A stretch of 64,000 nucleotides of DNA from Pygmaiobacter massiliensis (GTDB taxonomy: Bacteria > Bacillota > Clostridia > Oscillospirales > Ruminococcaceae): the NCBI GenBank assembly GCA_022778585.1, contig JALFTI010000028.1, positions 1-64,000 of the forward strand, read 5' to 3'. The translations under genes and the position numbers were made by a program. Position 1 is the first letter of the stretch. Each line of letters begins with the position of its first letter. A model generated the notes under the pieces. It searched no databases. It saw only the letters and a program-made list of their open reading frames with translations, and had not been told where the DNA came from. Of this stretch, positions 1 through 8,455 are shown one piece after another.

Positions 1-58
1 GGAGATACTTTGGTGGATCTCTTTTTGGACACGGGTTCGATTCCCGTCATCTCCACCA
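1..58 (+). ncRNA. ssrA: tmRNA, 3' end (partial)
   Basis: The window opens inside a tRNA-like 3' domain. A T-arm with 5-bp stem ACGGG/CCCGT around TTCGATT is followed by an acceptor 3' strand ending CTCCACCA at 51-58. The stretch TTTGGACACGGG before the T-arm is how the H5 stem and T-arm junction of tmRNA looks, and a normal tRNA anticodon arm is absent. tmRNA with SmpB rescues stalled ribosomes. The 5' half and tag-peptide reading frame lie outside the window. A tRNA 3' half is the alternative, less likely because of the missing anticodon arm. Confidence 0.8.
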
Positions 59-59
59 A

Positions 60-111
60 AAAAAGCCGCATAGATAAGCTGAAATTAAGCTTATCTATGC
101 GGCTTTTTTTA
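60..111 (+). terminator. Intrinsic terminator of ssrA
   Basis: A long perfect stem (AAGCCGCATAGATAAGCT pairing with its complement) around a short GAAATT-type loop, followed by seven T. It begins directly after the CCA end of the tmRNA. Confidence 0.9.
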
Positions 112-449
112 TAAGAAAAACAGCACACAAAAAGACATTGACAATATTGGGCAGGAAGGCCTTTTTGTAAATATTTACAAGGAAAAAGGAAGGGCAAATA
201 AAACAATGTACTTTTTGTAGTTCAAGACGCTTTTGGCCTAATATAGCCGTATATATTCCATATGTTTCCGCAGCAAAATCCTGCCATAACCTTTGGGAGA
301 TACATCCGATAACGATGTGGAGCCCAAGGCGTAAAGACTGTTTGAAATGAGAGATGCAGAGACCTGATTTGTTTACTGATTGGCGCACTCTTCCTATGAA
401 ACTATCTGCCTGACGGTGAACTGGTGCTTTTTATGTTTTAGGGCCTGTT
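112..449. other. Intergenic stretch, no gene recognised
   Basis: No frame here has a ribosome site and a protein-like composition. It separates the tmRNA terminator from the end of the minus-strand serine-rich gene. Confidence 0.5.
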
Positions 450-965
450 TCAGCCGTAGCAACGCTTGCAAGGGGCAAAACCCTGCGCCTGCGCCTGACT
501 CAAAGAAACCTGCATGGGGTCTATCATATTGCTACACCCGGCATTGGAATGATATTTGGTGCCTCCATGAGTAGGAACCCAGACCGTGACTTCCTGAGGC
601 GCGGGTTCTGGTACTGTAGCAGCAGGCGCTTCTTGTTCTTCCGGGCTGGGATCAGAACTGGCTGTGATAGCAGGAACAGAGCTGACAATCACAAATGATT
701 CAGATTCGGAAAAACTGTCAGAGACAGAATCGGTATCAGATGGTTGTGTTGATTCAGAAGAGGATATCACAGAAGAGTTGGAGTCATCAAACGATGAACT
801 GGAGGGAAAAGAACTGGAGGAGGGAATGTTTGCCGCAGAGGAAGAGCTTGATGAGAACGAATCTGCATGAGAAGAGGGCGCTTCAGAGGAACTGGAGCCG
901 GCCGCAGACCCCATAATGCCACAAAACAACAAACCGCAAAGAACCCAAACCCAGGGGCGTTTCAT
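450..965 (-). CDS. Secreted serine-rich protein with C-terminal Cys/His metal-site motif
   Basis: About 171 residues from the ATG at 965. The N-terminus MKRPWVWVLCGLLFCGIMG is a signal peptide or lipoprotein-like anchor. Residues about 25-115 are a low-complexity serine, glutamate and aspartate linker. The C-terminal 35 residues hold YHSNAGC, then PCKRC near the end, a His/Cys spacing resembling the Ada-type zinc module found at the end of many Firmicutes secreted proteins. An in-frame TTG 26 codons upstream (1043) would place a second hydrophobic stretch before the signal; neither start has a strong ribosome site. The function is unknown; a surface protein with a small metal-binding tail is inferred. 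No operon partners. Confidence 0.6.
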   Translation of the reverse strand: MKRPWVWVLCGLLFCGIMGSAAGSSSSEAPSSHADSFSSSSSSAANIPSSSSFPSSSSFDDSNSSVISSSESTQPSDTDSVSDSFSESESFVIVSSVPAITASSDPSPEEQEAPAATVPEPAPQEVTVWVPTHGGTKYHSNAGCSNMIDPMQVSLSQAQAQGFAPCKRCYG

Positions 966-2058
966 GAGCGGTCGGTCTTGGTGTTTAGCGTTGTTGGAAA
1001 TGCACCATTTGGTAAAGAACCAAATAAGAAAAAATGGCCACAAAAGAATATAAAGAAAAATTTTAGTACAGCCGGTGTTTTGACTGTAATTTTTATGAGA
1101 ATTGATTCTTTTTCCTTATTCTTCTACATAAGAAATACCGGTGCCGGGGAGAGATACTGTTGTTCTGGTTCCGCCTCCGGCCTTTTGGGTATACCGGAAC
1201 CCGGGAGTGCCAGCAGACCATCCCACTCCGCTTTTGCTGAAATTCAATCGAAAGGGACCCTGTTTTATACTTTTGCGAAAGCGAAAAGCCATTTTGAATC
1301 ATTTCCTTTCAAAACAGTGTTTTTACTGCCCAACCTGCTCATTTGGATAGCTCGCTGCTGGCAACCCGATAAAAAGCAAAAAACGGTATACTTTAAGTGA
1401 AGCACAAAATAGATTGTTATAGTACTTTGCTTGAAAATTACAGTACGGTTGGAGTGTAATACTGGCCTGTACTTTTTTACAATATGTCATGTAGGGAAAA
1501 ACTTTACAAGAAGGGCTTGTATGGGACTTCTAACGGTTTGGCAAACTGAGAAAGAGAGATAGGCTCTGCGGCCGATACAGAAAAAAGAAAGTGCAGCTTA
1601 AACAAAATAACAAAGCAAACTACAAAACCATTGTGGCCGACGGCAGCGAAAACGCGGTCCAAACTGACGAGACTGTATTTTTTAGCACGGGCATGGCGCA
1701 AAATTTTGGGGGCCGATTCTGCCCAGGGCGCTATTAAGGGCGCTATTAAGGGCGCTATTATAATAGAGCTTAGCAAATACCGGCAGGTATTGCCGCCACC
1801 ATTACCAGTGAAAGCGGCGTTCAGCTGTTGGTCTGGCGGACTGAAAAGGTGTGTTCCAACCTGATACTCATCTGTCCCAATCTTGCCCTGGGCGGCATGA
1901 AGAAACAGATGGGTGGCTGTGCTGGACGCCCGTAAAGGGAAGGCAGATTGCCCCGGAAAGGGCGCGCCACGACGGTGGTTTACAGGCAAAAAATGGAGGC
2001 GTTTTTTGTTGCAGCCGAAAAGTTTTTAAAACCTCTCCCCAAAATGGCTGTTTTCTGG
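966..2058. other. 1.1-kb stretch with probable gene remnants and a 12-bp triple repeat
   Basis: No complete gene with a ribosome site was found. At 1726-1759 the 12-base unit GGGCGCTATTAA occurs three times in tandem. Forward frames around 1597-1737 (ending with GGRFCPGRY and a stop) and about 1774-1934 (with TSESGVQLLVWRTEKVCSNL, then a stop) look more protein-like than random but have no start and lie in different frames, as in a decayed gene. I do not recognise the parent. Confidence 0.35.
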
Positions 2059-2064
2059 TATACT
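2053..2064 (+). promoter_or_regulatory. Extended -10 promoter of brnQ
   Basis: TGGTATACT (TATACT at 2059-2064) is an extended -10 element about 105 bases before the brnQ start. No good -35 hexamer is visible 17 bases upstream. Confidence 0.4.
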
Positions 2065-2169
2065 GACTTTACCGAATGAAAAAAGCCACCCTCAAAAACG
2101 CTGCTTTATTGGGGCAAAAACAGCCGCGTGGCAAGCGGCCCGGCCTTTGCCGGAAAAAAGGAAGGGAAC

Positions 2170-3525
2170 ATGAAAAAGAAACTGACAGCCAAGGAAAATG
2201 TGTTTATTGCCGCCATGTTGTTCGGCCTGTTTTTTGGCGCCGGCAACCTAATTTTTCCGGTATATATGGGCCAATTGGCCGGCCGGCAGGTATACAGCGC
2301 TATTGCGGGCTTTGTTATTACCGGCGTTGGCCTGCCGCTTTTGGGGGTTGCGGCCATCGGCATCAGCCGCAGCAACGGTTTGGCCCAGCTTAGCCGCAAG
2401 GTGGGGCGCAGGTACAGCCTGCTGTTTACCTGTGCGCTGTATTTGACCATTGGGCCGTTTTTTGCCATTCCCCGCTGCGCCACGGTGCCGTTTACGGTGG
2501 CGGTTTCCCGCTTGGTTGCACCGGAAAATGCAACCTTGGCCTTGGCGGTTTTTTCTGTGCTGTTTTTTGTGCTGGTTTTGGGCTTTTCGCTGCGGCCGGG
2601 TAAAATTTTAACCTATGTGGGCAAGGTGCTCACCCCGGTGTTTTTGGTCTTTTTGGGGCTTTTGGTGGCGGTGGCGCTGGCAAATCCGCTGGCCCATGTC
2701 AGCGCGGTAGAGCCGGTGGGCGCCTACCAGACCAATGCCTTTTTTACCGGCTTTTTGGAAGGCTATAATACTATGGATGCGCTGGCCAGCCTGGCTTTTG
2801 GCATTGTGGTGGTAAATGTGGTGCGCAGCCTTGGGGTAACCGAGCCCGGTGCGGTGGCCAGGTGTACTGCTAAGGCCGGCATTTTAAGCTGTTTGTTTAT
2901 GGCGGCCATTTATTTTGCAGTAACTATTGTGGGGGTGCAAAGCCGCGGTGCACAGGTACTGTGCTCAAACGGCGGCGAGGTGCTGGCCCTGGTGGCGGAC
3001 CACTATTTTGGCGCATTTGGCAGCTGGATTTTGGTGGCCACCGTAACGCTGGCCTGCCTAAAAACCTCGGTAGGGCTTGTTACCAGCTGTGCCGAAACCT
3101 TTGTTTCGCTTTTCCCCAAAGGCCCCAGTTATCGGGTGTGGGCGGTGATTTTCAGTGTGGTGTCGCTTTTGGTGGCAAACCTGGGGCTGAATGCCATCAT
3201 CGCCTATTCGCTGCCGGTGCTTATGCTTTTGTACCCGCTGGCCATTACCCTCATTTTGCTGGGCCTTTGTGGCAGATGGTTTCACAATGACCCCCAGGTT
3301 TACATTTGGGTTACCGGCGTAACCTTCCTGGCCGCTGTGCTGGACTTTTTCAAAGCATTGCCGGCTTCGGTTATTCAGGCGGCCCATCTGCAGGGTGTTA
3401 TTGATCTTGCCAGCCGCTTTTTGCCCTGGTATACCATAGGTGTGGGGTGGATTTTACCCGCTTTGCTGGGGCTTTGCGTGGGGCTTGTGCTGCACCGGCT
3501 GCACCCGGTGCCGGCAAGGCAATAG
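2170..3525 (+). CDS. brnQ: Branched-chain amino acid carrier, LIVCS family (BrnQ)
   Basis: A 451-residue polytopic membrane protein with about 12 hydrophobic segments, near the family's usual length. The N-terminus (ENVFIAAMLFGLFFGAGNLIFPVYMGQ) is the classic BrnQ first helix, and the FFAIPRCATVPF stretch near residue 100 is the conserved second signature. The family takes up Leu, Ile and Val with Na+ or H+. The ATG at 2170 follows AAGGAAGGGAAC; an upstream in-frame extension to 2128 has no ribosome site. It stands alone, with an extended -10 upstream and a terminator just downstream. Confidence 0.9.
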   Translation: MKKKLTAKENVFIAAMLFGLFFGAGNLIFPVYMGQLAGRQVYSAIAGFVITGVGLPLLGVAAIGISRSNGLAQLSRKVGRRYSLLFTCALYLTIGPFFAIPRCATVPFTVAVSRLVAPENATLALAVFSVLFFVLVLGFSLRPGKILTYVGKVLTPVFLVFLGLLVAVALANPLAHVSAVEPVGAYQTNAFFTGFLEGYNTMDALASLAFGIVVVNVVRSLGVTEPGAVARCTAKAGILSCLFMAAIYFAVTIVGVQSRGAQVLCSNGGEVLALVADHYFGAFGSWILVATVTLACLKTSVGLVTSCAETFVSLFPKGPSYRVWAVIFSVVSLLVANLGLNAIIAYSLPVLMLLYPLAITLILLGLCGRWFHNDPQVYIWVTGVTFLAAVLDFFKALPASVIQAAHLQGVIDLASRFLPWYTIGVGWILPALLGLCVGLVLHRLHPVPARQ

Positions 3526-3586
3526 GCTGTAAAAACCAGGCTGCCTTAGGCGCTTTGCTTAGCGGCACACAGCCGATAAAATACGG

Positions 3587-3624
3587 AAAAAAGCGCTCGC
3601 GAAGGCTTTCGCGAGCGCTTTTTG
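3587..3624 (+). terminator. Intrinsic terminator after brnQ
   Basis: AAGCGCTCGCGAA and TTCGCGAGCGCTT form a GC-rich stem with a short loop, followed by a T run. Confidence 0.85.
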
Positions 3625-3671
3625 CAGCCAAAAGGCAGATGTGACGCGACTGTGAAAACAAACCGGCGCGG

Positions 3672-3700
3672 TTTACAAACGGGCCATTTTAGGGTAAAAT
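3672..3700 (+). promoter_or_regulatory. Promoter of the BMP-type ABC operon
   Basis: TTTACA (3672-3677), a 17-base spacer and TAAAAT (3695-3700), about 95 bases before the ATPase start. Confidence 0.5.
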
Positions 3701-3794
3701 AACTTTATATGCAAGAATTTGGCGACAATTTTTGCACAGGCCAAAAGGCGCTTTGCCTGGCCTGCAAAATACTTGGAATGGAAAGGCGGTCACA

Positions 3795-5336
3795 ATGTCA
3801 CAGATCGCACTGAGAATGGAACATATCACCGTGGCGTACCGGGAAGGCTTCGTGGCGATAAACGACGCGGGAATCGAGCTGGAAAAAGGCTCCATTCATG
3901 GCCTTTTAGGTGAAAACGGCGCAGGAAAGTCTACTTTTGTAAAGCTTTTGTGCGGTGTGCTTTCGCCCGACGCGGGACAAATTTTTTTGAACGAAAAGCC
4001 GTTTTCGGCCCTAAACCCGGCCGATGCAGCCCGCCGCGGCATTATCAAGCTGCAAAAACAGTCGGACCTGGTTCCCTCGCTGACGGTGGCAGAGAATATT
4101 ACCTTGGGGGACAAGCAGAACAGCTTTTGGCTGGAGCCAGAGGAGGGGGTAGAAATTACCAACCAGCTTGCCCAGCAGTTTGGCATTGAGCTGGACCCCA
4201 ATGCCATTGCGGCCCATTTAAGCGAGGAGGACACCTTAGAGACCGAGTTGCTGAAAGCGGTGCATCATAAGGTGCAGGTATTGATTATTGACGAACCGTC
4301 CACCCATGTCAGCATGGGGCAGATTGGCTATTTGTTCCAAATGCTGCGCCGCCTGGCAGATTCGGGCATTACGGTGCTGTATGTTACAAACCGCCCCGAC
4401 GAGGTGGTGCATTTGTGTGACCGTGTTACCGTTATGGCGGACGGCACCACCCGGCAGACGATGCTGGTGAGCGAAACCAGCCAGGCGCAGCTGAAGATGC
4501 TGATGGCCAGCGGCCGGCCGCGCTTAAAACCGGTGCGTACCCCGTTTAAACCCAAGCGGGAAGTTTTGCGTATTACCGACCTTGCCACCTTCCGCGAACC
4601 GGGGAAACCGGCGCTGGAAGATTTGGATTTGGTGGTGCGCGAAGGGGAAATTGTGGCTGTGATGGGCAATGCAGACAGCGGTGCCCGCCAGCTGTGCGAC
4701 GCCATTGCCGGACTTTTGAAAACCGTAGGCGGCAGCGTGCGGCTGTTTGACGAAAACATTACAAAGGACGGCATGGCCGGCACCCGGCAGCTGGGCGTTT
4801 CGTTTTTGATCAATGATCCCAATACCAGCGGCATTGCGCCAAGGCTGAGCATTCAGGAAAACCTGCTGCCCAACCAGTACACCAACCCCGCTTACCTGAA
4901 GGACGGCCTTTTGGATGGCGAAAAGCTGCGCCGGCGCGCCGAAAAGCTGGTGGAAGAGTACCAGATTAAATGCGATAGCGTGGAGGATATGGCCAGTACC
5001 CTGTCCCAGGCATCGGCCCGAAAGCTTTTGTTCGCGCGGGAATGCTCCAGCGAACCCGTGCTTTTGGTGGCATATCGGCCCACCGCCGCAACCAGTACCA
5101 ACAACGCCGCGCTTATGCGCCGAAAATTGATTGCCCTGCGGGATGAAGGAGCGGCTATTTTGCTGGTTCCCACCGATTTGGAAGAGTACCAGCAACTGGC
5201 AGATACCACGCTGGTTTTGCACCAGGGAAGGGTGGCTGCCTACTGTGAGGGTTTGTTGGAGCCCAGTGAGTTGGACGCCTATATGACCACACCCGCACAG
5301 CCTGCAAACGATGAGATGGAGGCAAAGAAGCCTTGA
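3795..5336 (+). CDS. BMP/nucleoside-type ABC transporter, tandem ATPase with degenerate catalytic motifs
   Basis: A 513-residue protein with two nucleotide-binding halves, as in RbsA/NupO-type ATPases that drive uptake of nucleosides or sugars with BMP-like binding proteins. Half 1 keeps Walker A (GENGAGKST, residues about 36-44) and Walker B (VLIIDEPST). Its signature, normally LSxGxQQ, reads LSEEDTLE, and the H-loop His is Asn (VTNRPDEV). Half 2 has no GK in its P-loop (MGNADSGARQ), LSQASARK in place of LSGGNQQK, and VAYRPT in place of a Walker B. The ATG at 3795 follows AAAGGCGG. The stop overlaps the next start (TTGA). No substrate-binding protein gene is next to it. Activity is uncertain; identity of the family is clear. 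Confidence 0.85.
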   Translation: MSQIALRMEHITVAYREGFVAINDAGIELEKGSIHGLLGENGAGKSTFVKLLCGVLSPDAGQIFLNEKPFSALNPADAARRGIIKLQKQSDLVPSLTVAENITLGDKQNSFWLEPEEGVEITNQLAQQFGIELDPNAIAAHLSEEDTLETELLKAVHHKVQVLIIDEPSTHVSMGQIGYLFQMLRRLADSGITVLYVTNRPDEVVHLCDRVTVMADGTTRQTMLVSETSQAQLKMLMASGRPRLKPVRTPFKPKREVLRITDLATFREPGKPALEDLDLVVREGEIVAVMGNADSGARQLCDAIAGLLKTVGGSVRLFDENITKDGMAGTRQLGVSFLINDPNTSGIAPRLSIQENLLPNQYTNPAYLKDGLLDGEKLRRRAEKLVEEYQIKCDSVEDMASTLSQASARKLLFARECSSEPVLLVAYRPTAATSTNNAALMRRKLIALRDEGAAILLVPTDLEEYQQLADTTLVLHQGRVAAYCEGLLEPSELDAYMTTPAQPANDEMEAKKP

Positions 5337-6475
5337 AACAGCTAAAAGAATTTTGGACCCCGAAACGGGAAAGCCGTATTGTTGGCACGGTAGTGGTGCT
5401 GGCGGCGGGCGCTTTGTTTTTGGCCATTTTGTCGGGCCAGCCGGCAAAAGCGCTGGAAAGCTTTTTTATCCAGCCGCTTACAACGGCCTTGGGCTGGCAG
5501 CGCATGATCAACCATGCCACGGTATACATTTTAGTGGCACTGGGGGTGTGCGCTATGTACCAGTGCCGCCAGTATAGCCTCATCAGTGAAGGCTCGTTTA
5601 TGGGCGGTGCGTGTGCTGCCACCTTTTTTATGCTCAACAGCAATACCCGTACCTCGGGTTATGTTATTGTGGTGGGCATACTGTTTGCAGTGCTGGTGGG
5701 CGGGCTTATTGCCGTGCCCAGCGCGGTGCTCAGTGCGCGCCATCAGGTGAATGTTACGCTCTCTTCAGCCATTGTGGACTTTTTTGTGCTGGAAATGGCA
5801 AGCTTTATACTGGAACAGTTTTTATCCGACCCATCGGTCAGTACGGTGCAGTCCTTTGCTATTCCCAGCCGTATGCAGCTGCCCTATTTGTACCAGCCGC
5901 TGGGCATTCGGGTCAGCACGGTGCTGGCGCTTTTATTTGCATTTGTGGCCTGGCTGGTGCTTTACCGTACCCGCACCGGCTACACCCTGCGCATGGTAGG
6001 GGCCAGCCAGCAAACGGCCGGCTATTTGGGCCTGTCTTCCGGCAGGGTTATTATATTTAGCCAGCTGTTTGCCGGGGTTATGGCAGGCCTTGGCGGCGCA
6101 GTGCAGATGATGGGAGTTAGTTCCCGGTATGCTTGGGCGGGAGAATTTTCCAATGTGGGCCTTATTGCCATTATGGTGGCTCTTTTTGCCGATTGCAACC
6201 CGGCTTGGGTTCCGGTTTCGGCGGTATTGTTTAGCTATTTTACGGCCGGCGGCACAAGCCTGAGCGAGCAGCTGGGCTTTGCTGCGGAATGGGGCGGCGT
6301 TTGCCAGGCAGGGCTTGTTTTGGCTGTGCTGCTGGTAAGCTACCTGCGCAAAAAGCAGCGGCATTTGGCCGGTAAAAAAGGCCAGGGACTGAAGGCTTTT
6401 TGGCAAAACATAATACAGGCGCCCGGAGCATTGGCGGCCAAATGGAAGGAGGGCGGCGAAGATGGGACTGTTTGA
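5333..6475 (+). CDS. BMP/nucleoside-type ABC transporter permease 1
   Basis: 380 residues, about nine membrane segments, matching the BPD_transp_2 (NupP/YufP) permease family. The conserved cytoplasmic loop near residues 215-260 (RMVGASQQTAGYLGLSSGRV, then LFAGVMAGLGGAVQMMG) is where the ATPase docks. A TTG start at 5333 overlaps the ATPase stop and is preceded by GGAGG about ten bases upstream. Its end overlaps permease 2 by 14 bases, so the three genes are translationally coupled. The substrate cannot be read from sequence; nucleosides are the usual cargo of this subfamily. Confidence 0.88.
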   Translation: MKQLKEFWTPKRESRIVGTVVVLAAGALFLAILSGQPAKALESFFIQPLTTALGWQRMINHATVYILVALGVCAMYQCRQYSLISEGSFMGGACAATFFMLNSNTRTSGYVIVVGILFAVLVGGLIAVPSAVLSARHQVNVTLSSAIVDFFVLEMASFILEQFLSDPSVSTVQSFAIPSRMQLPYLYQPLGIRVSTVLALLFAFVAWLVLYRTRTGYTLRMVGASQQTAGYLGLSSGRVIIFSQLFAGVMAGLGGAVQMMGVSSRYAWAGEFSNVGLIAIMVALFADCNPAWVPVSAVLFSYFTAGGTSLSEQLGFAAEWGGVCQAGLVLAVLLVSYLRKKQRHLAGKKGQGLKAFWQNIIQAPGALAAKWKEGGEDGTV

Positions 6476-7520
6476 GTTTGTAAAAACCCTCGTTGCCACC
6501 CTGGTGAGCGCCAGCGGGCTGACGGAATTTTCCCTTTATGCCACCATATTGCTTTTGGCAGTGGGGGCAGCGTATCTGTCCAGGCGCGGCGGTATGTTTT
6601 TTCTGGGTCTAGACGGTGTGTTGGTAAGTGCCGCCTGCGGGGCCTATCTGGCGTCGCTTTATACCACAGCACATACCGGCGATGCGTCCGGTTTTGACAG
6701 TATGGCGGCCGGTGTTTTGGGCGGCTTGGTGGCAGGGCTAATCTGTACGGCGGTACAGGCATGGTTTGTGGTTAAGGTTGGCAGCAACGATGTGCTTATG
6801 GGCTTAACGATAAACCTGTTGGTACGCCAGTTGGGTGTGGTGGCCATTCGGCTGGCCCACCAGCATTATCAGGCGGGACGCACCTTGCTGCCGGTATTGC
6901 ATTTGGGCAATTTGGCCCAGCTGCCGGTGATAGGGCCCATGTTTGGCGATGCAAACCTTATGACCTGGCTTAGCCTTGCATCTCCGTTTGTCGTTTACTT
7001 TTTGGCTAACCGCACCCGTGTGGGGCTTTGCATGCGGGCTGCCCAGGAAAACCCCCTGGCGCTGGAGGGCGCGGGGGTGCACCTTTCGGTAATACGCACC
7101 CAGGCTATGTTGTGGGCTGGTGTATTTGCCAGTTTGGCGGGTATAGCCTGTGCCATGGGTGCTATGCCTGTGCGGGTACAAACAATGGTGCCGCAGGGCT
7201 TTGGTTATTTGGCGCTGCTTTTGGTGTTTGCAGCCGGCGGAAGGCTTGGCAAAAGCTGTATTTTTGCGCTTTTGTTCAGCGCTTTGGGGGCATTGCCTCA
7301 GGCTATGAGCCATATGCCGCTGGCGGCTTCGCTTTTGCGGTGTGCAGTTTACTTGGCTGCGTTTCTATTGCTTATTCTGCATATTTACCGCCACCATCAC
7401 CGGGTGCACAAAAGGGTTAAAGCACAAAAACGCACCCGTGCACAACGCAAACAGGAAGAAGCTGTACCCCGCAAAAAGGCAGGTGCATCGCGCCGCAAAA
7501 AAACAAACGACGATATGTGA
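6462..7520 (+). CDS. BMP/nucleoside-type ABC transporter permease 2
   Basis: 352 residues with about eight or nine membrane segments; paired with the preceding permease as NupQ is with NupP. The loop CMRAAQENPLALEGAGVHLSVIR followed by WAGVFASLAGIACAMGAM is the conserved permease motif. The C-terminal 50 residues are very basic (KRVKAQKRTRAQRKQ and onward) and extend beyond the usual end. The ATG at 6462 has AAGGAGGGCGG upstream. No terminator is obvious directly after it. Confidence 0.88.
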   Translation: MGLFEFVKTLVATLVSASGLTEFSLYATILLLAVGAAYLSRRGGMFFLGLDGVLVSAACGAYLASLYTTAHTGDASGFDSMAAGVLGGLVAGLICTAVQAWFVVKVGSNDVLMGLTINLLVRQLGVVAIRLAHQHYQAGRTLLPVLHLGNLAQLPVIGPMFGDANLMTWLSLASPFVVYFLANRTRVGLCMRAAQENPLALEGAGVHLSVIRTQAMLWAGVFASLAGIACAMGAMPVRVQTMVPQGFGYLALLLVFAAGGRLGKSCIFALLFSALGALPQAMSHMPLAASLLRCAVYLAAFLLLILHIYRHHHRVHKRVKAQKRTRAQRKQEEAVPRKKAGASRRKKTNDDM

Positions 7521-7918
7521 TCTGCCATAAAAACGCGCTGCAAAATGGCAGATGTTTTTGCCCAAATACGCGGCCTGCATATTTCTTCTTCCTTTGCTTT
7601 TGGTAAGGCCATGTTGCAATAAATGGCTGCATGTTATATTTATGGCATAAGCATGAAAAGGCGTTTTGTCATTCTTGCAAATTTATAAATGCTGCCAAAA
7701 TAGAATGGGTGCGGCTAAAAACGGCTGGATACAGAAGACTAATCAAACAAACAGCCGATTTTAAAAATCCGTTAAGGATATAAGACAAGCTGGCCCTTTC
7801 TGCCAGATGGCATAAAAACGGGATGGAAACGCTTGGTTGACACATTTCAAAGGATAGATGGTGGCAACGCAACCGGAAAACATGCTATATTTTTGTTAAA
7901 AGGAAAGGAATATTGACA
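7521..7918. other. Intergenic region, no gene recognised
   Basis: About 400 A/T-rich bases between the ABC operon and the broken regulator. Open frames here lack ribosome sites. No strong hairpin with a T tract was seen. Confidence 0.5.
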
Positions 7919-8332
7919 ATGAATATAGCAAACAGAATCCAATAGTTACGAAAGCAAAAAGGATTTTCGCAGGAAGAACTTGCGGATAAGGTTGGAGTTT
8001 CCAGGCAGGCTGTATCAAAATGGGAAAGTGAGCAGAGTACCCCGGACTTAGAAAAGATTATTGCAATGAGTGAGCTCTTTGAAGTCACAATGGATTATAT
8101 TCTGAAAGGGGTAGAGCCAGCTTCCATAACCAATCGAAAAACCATTGAAACCTTATACTTGGGCTTCGTTTTAACATTTGCAACCATAGCGGGAATATGG
8201 TCCTTTACCGCGAACAGATTCCGGGTTGACGAATGCTTTATGATTGTTTTGGCTGGCGGTGCTGTCGGCTTGGGGGTAGCGCTTGTCATCCAAGTAATAA
8301 GCAGCGTGTTTGCCAATAAAAAGCTTCGGTAA
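7919..8332 (+). pseudogene. XRE-family HTH regulator with C-terminal membrane segments, amber stop at codon 9
   Basis: An ATG at 7919 after AAAGGAAAGG opens MNIANRIQ, then TAG (7943-7945), then in the same frame LRKQKGFSQEELADKVGVSRQAVSKWE. This is a canonical Cro/CI-type helix-turn-helix, with the motif SQEELADKVGVSRQAVSKWE. The family commonly has Gln where the stop lies, so one CAG-to-TAG change explains it. The rest is intact: an HTH, a linker, and two hydrophobic segments (about residues 80-130). No ATG, GTG or TTG follows the stop until 8066, past the HTH. Either a pseudogene, a strain variant, or a gene needing amber readthrough. Confidence 0.75.
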
Positions 8333-8411
8333 AAGCAAACTTTCCGTTTATGACCAAGGTTTTAGTTGCCTTATAAAAAATGCCAATTGCCATTATTGGT
8401 TGTGTATAATT

Positions 8412-8455
8412 AAAAAAACACGGGGTTGTCCCAGGCGGGCGGCCCCGTGTTTTTT
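8412..8455. terminator. Bidirectional hairpin terminator
   Basis: AAAAAACACGGGG and CCCCGTGTTTTTT flank a 17-base loop, about 80 bases after the XRE frame. A T run on either strand makes it usable both ways. Confidence 0.75.

Noticed and set aside
1-58. Ordinary tRNA
   Set aside because: No anticodon arm precedes the T-arm; the upstream bases fit the tmRNA 3' domain.
95-388. Minus-strand frame of 97 codons after the tmRNA terminator
   Set aside because: No ribosome site, overlaps the ssrA terminator, and its composition is not protein-like.
867-1400. Forward frame of 177 codons
   Set aside because: Shadow of the minus-strand serine-rich gene at its start, then random; no ribosome site.
1504-1989. 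Minus-strand frame of 161 codons
   Set aside because: No domain, no ribosome site, and it crosses the 12-bp repeat; better explained as decayed sequence.
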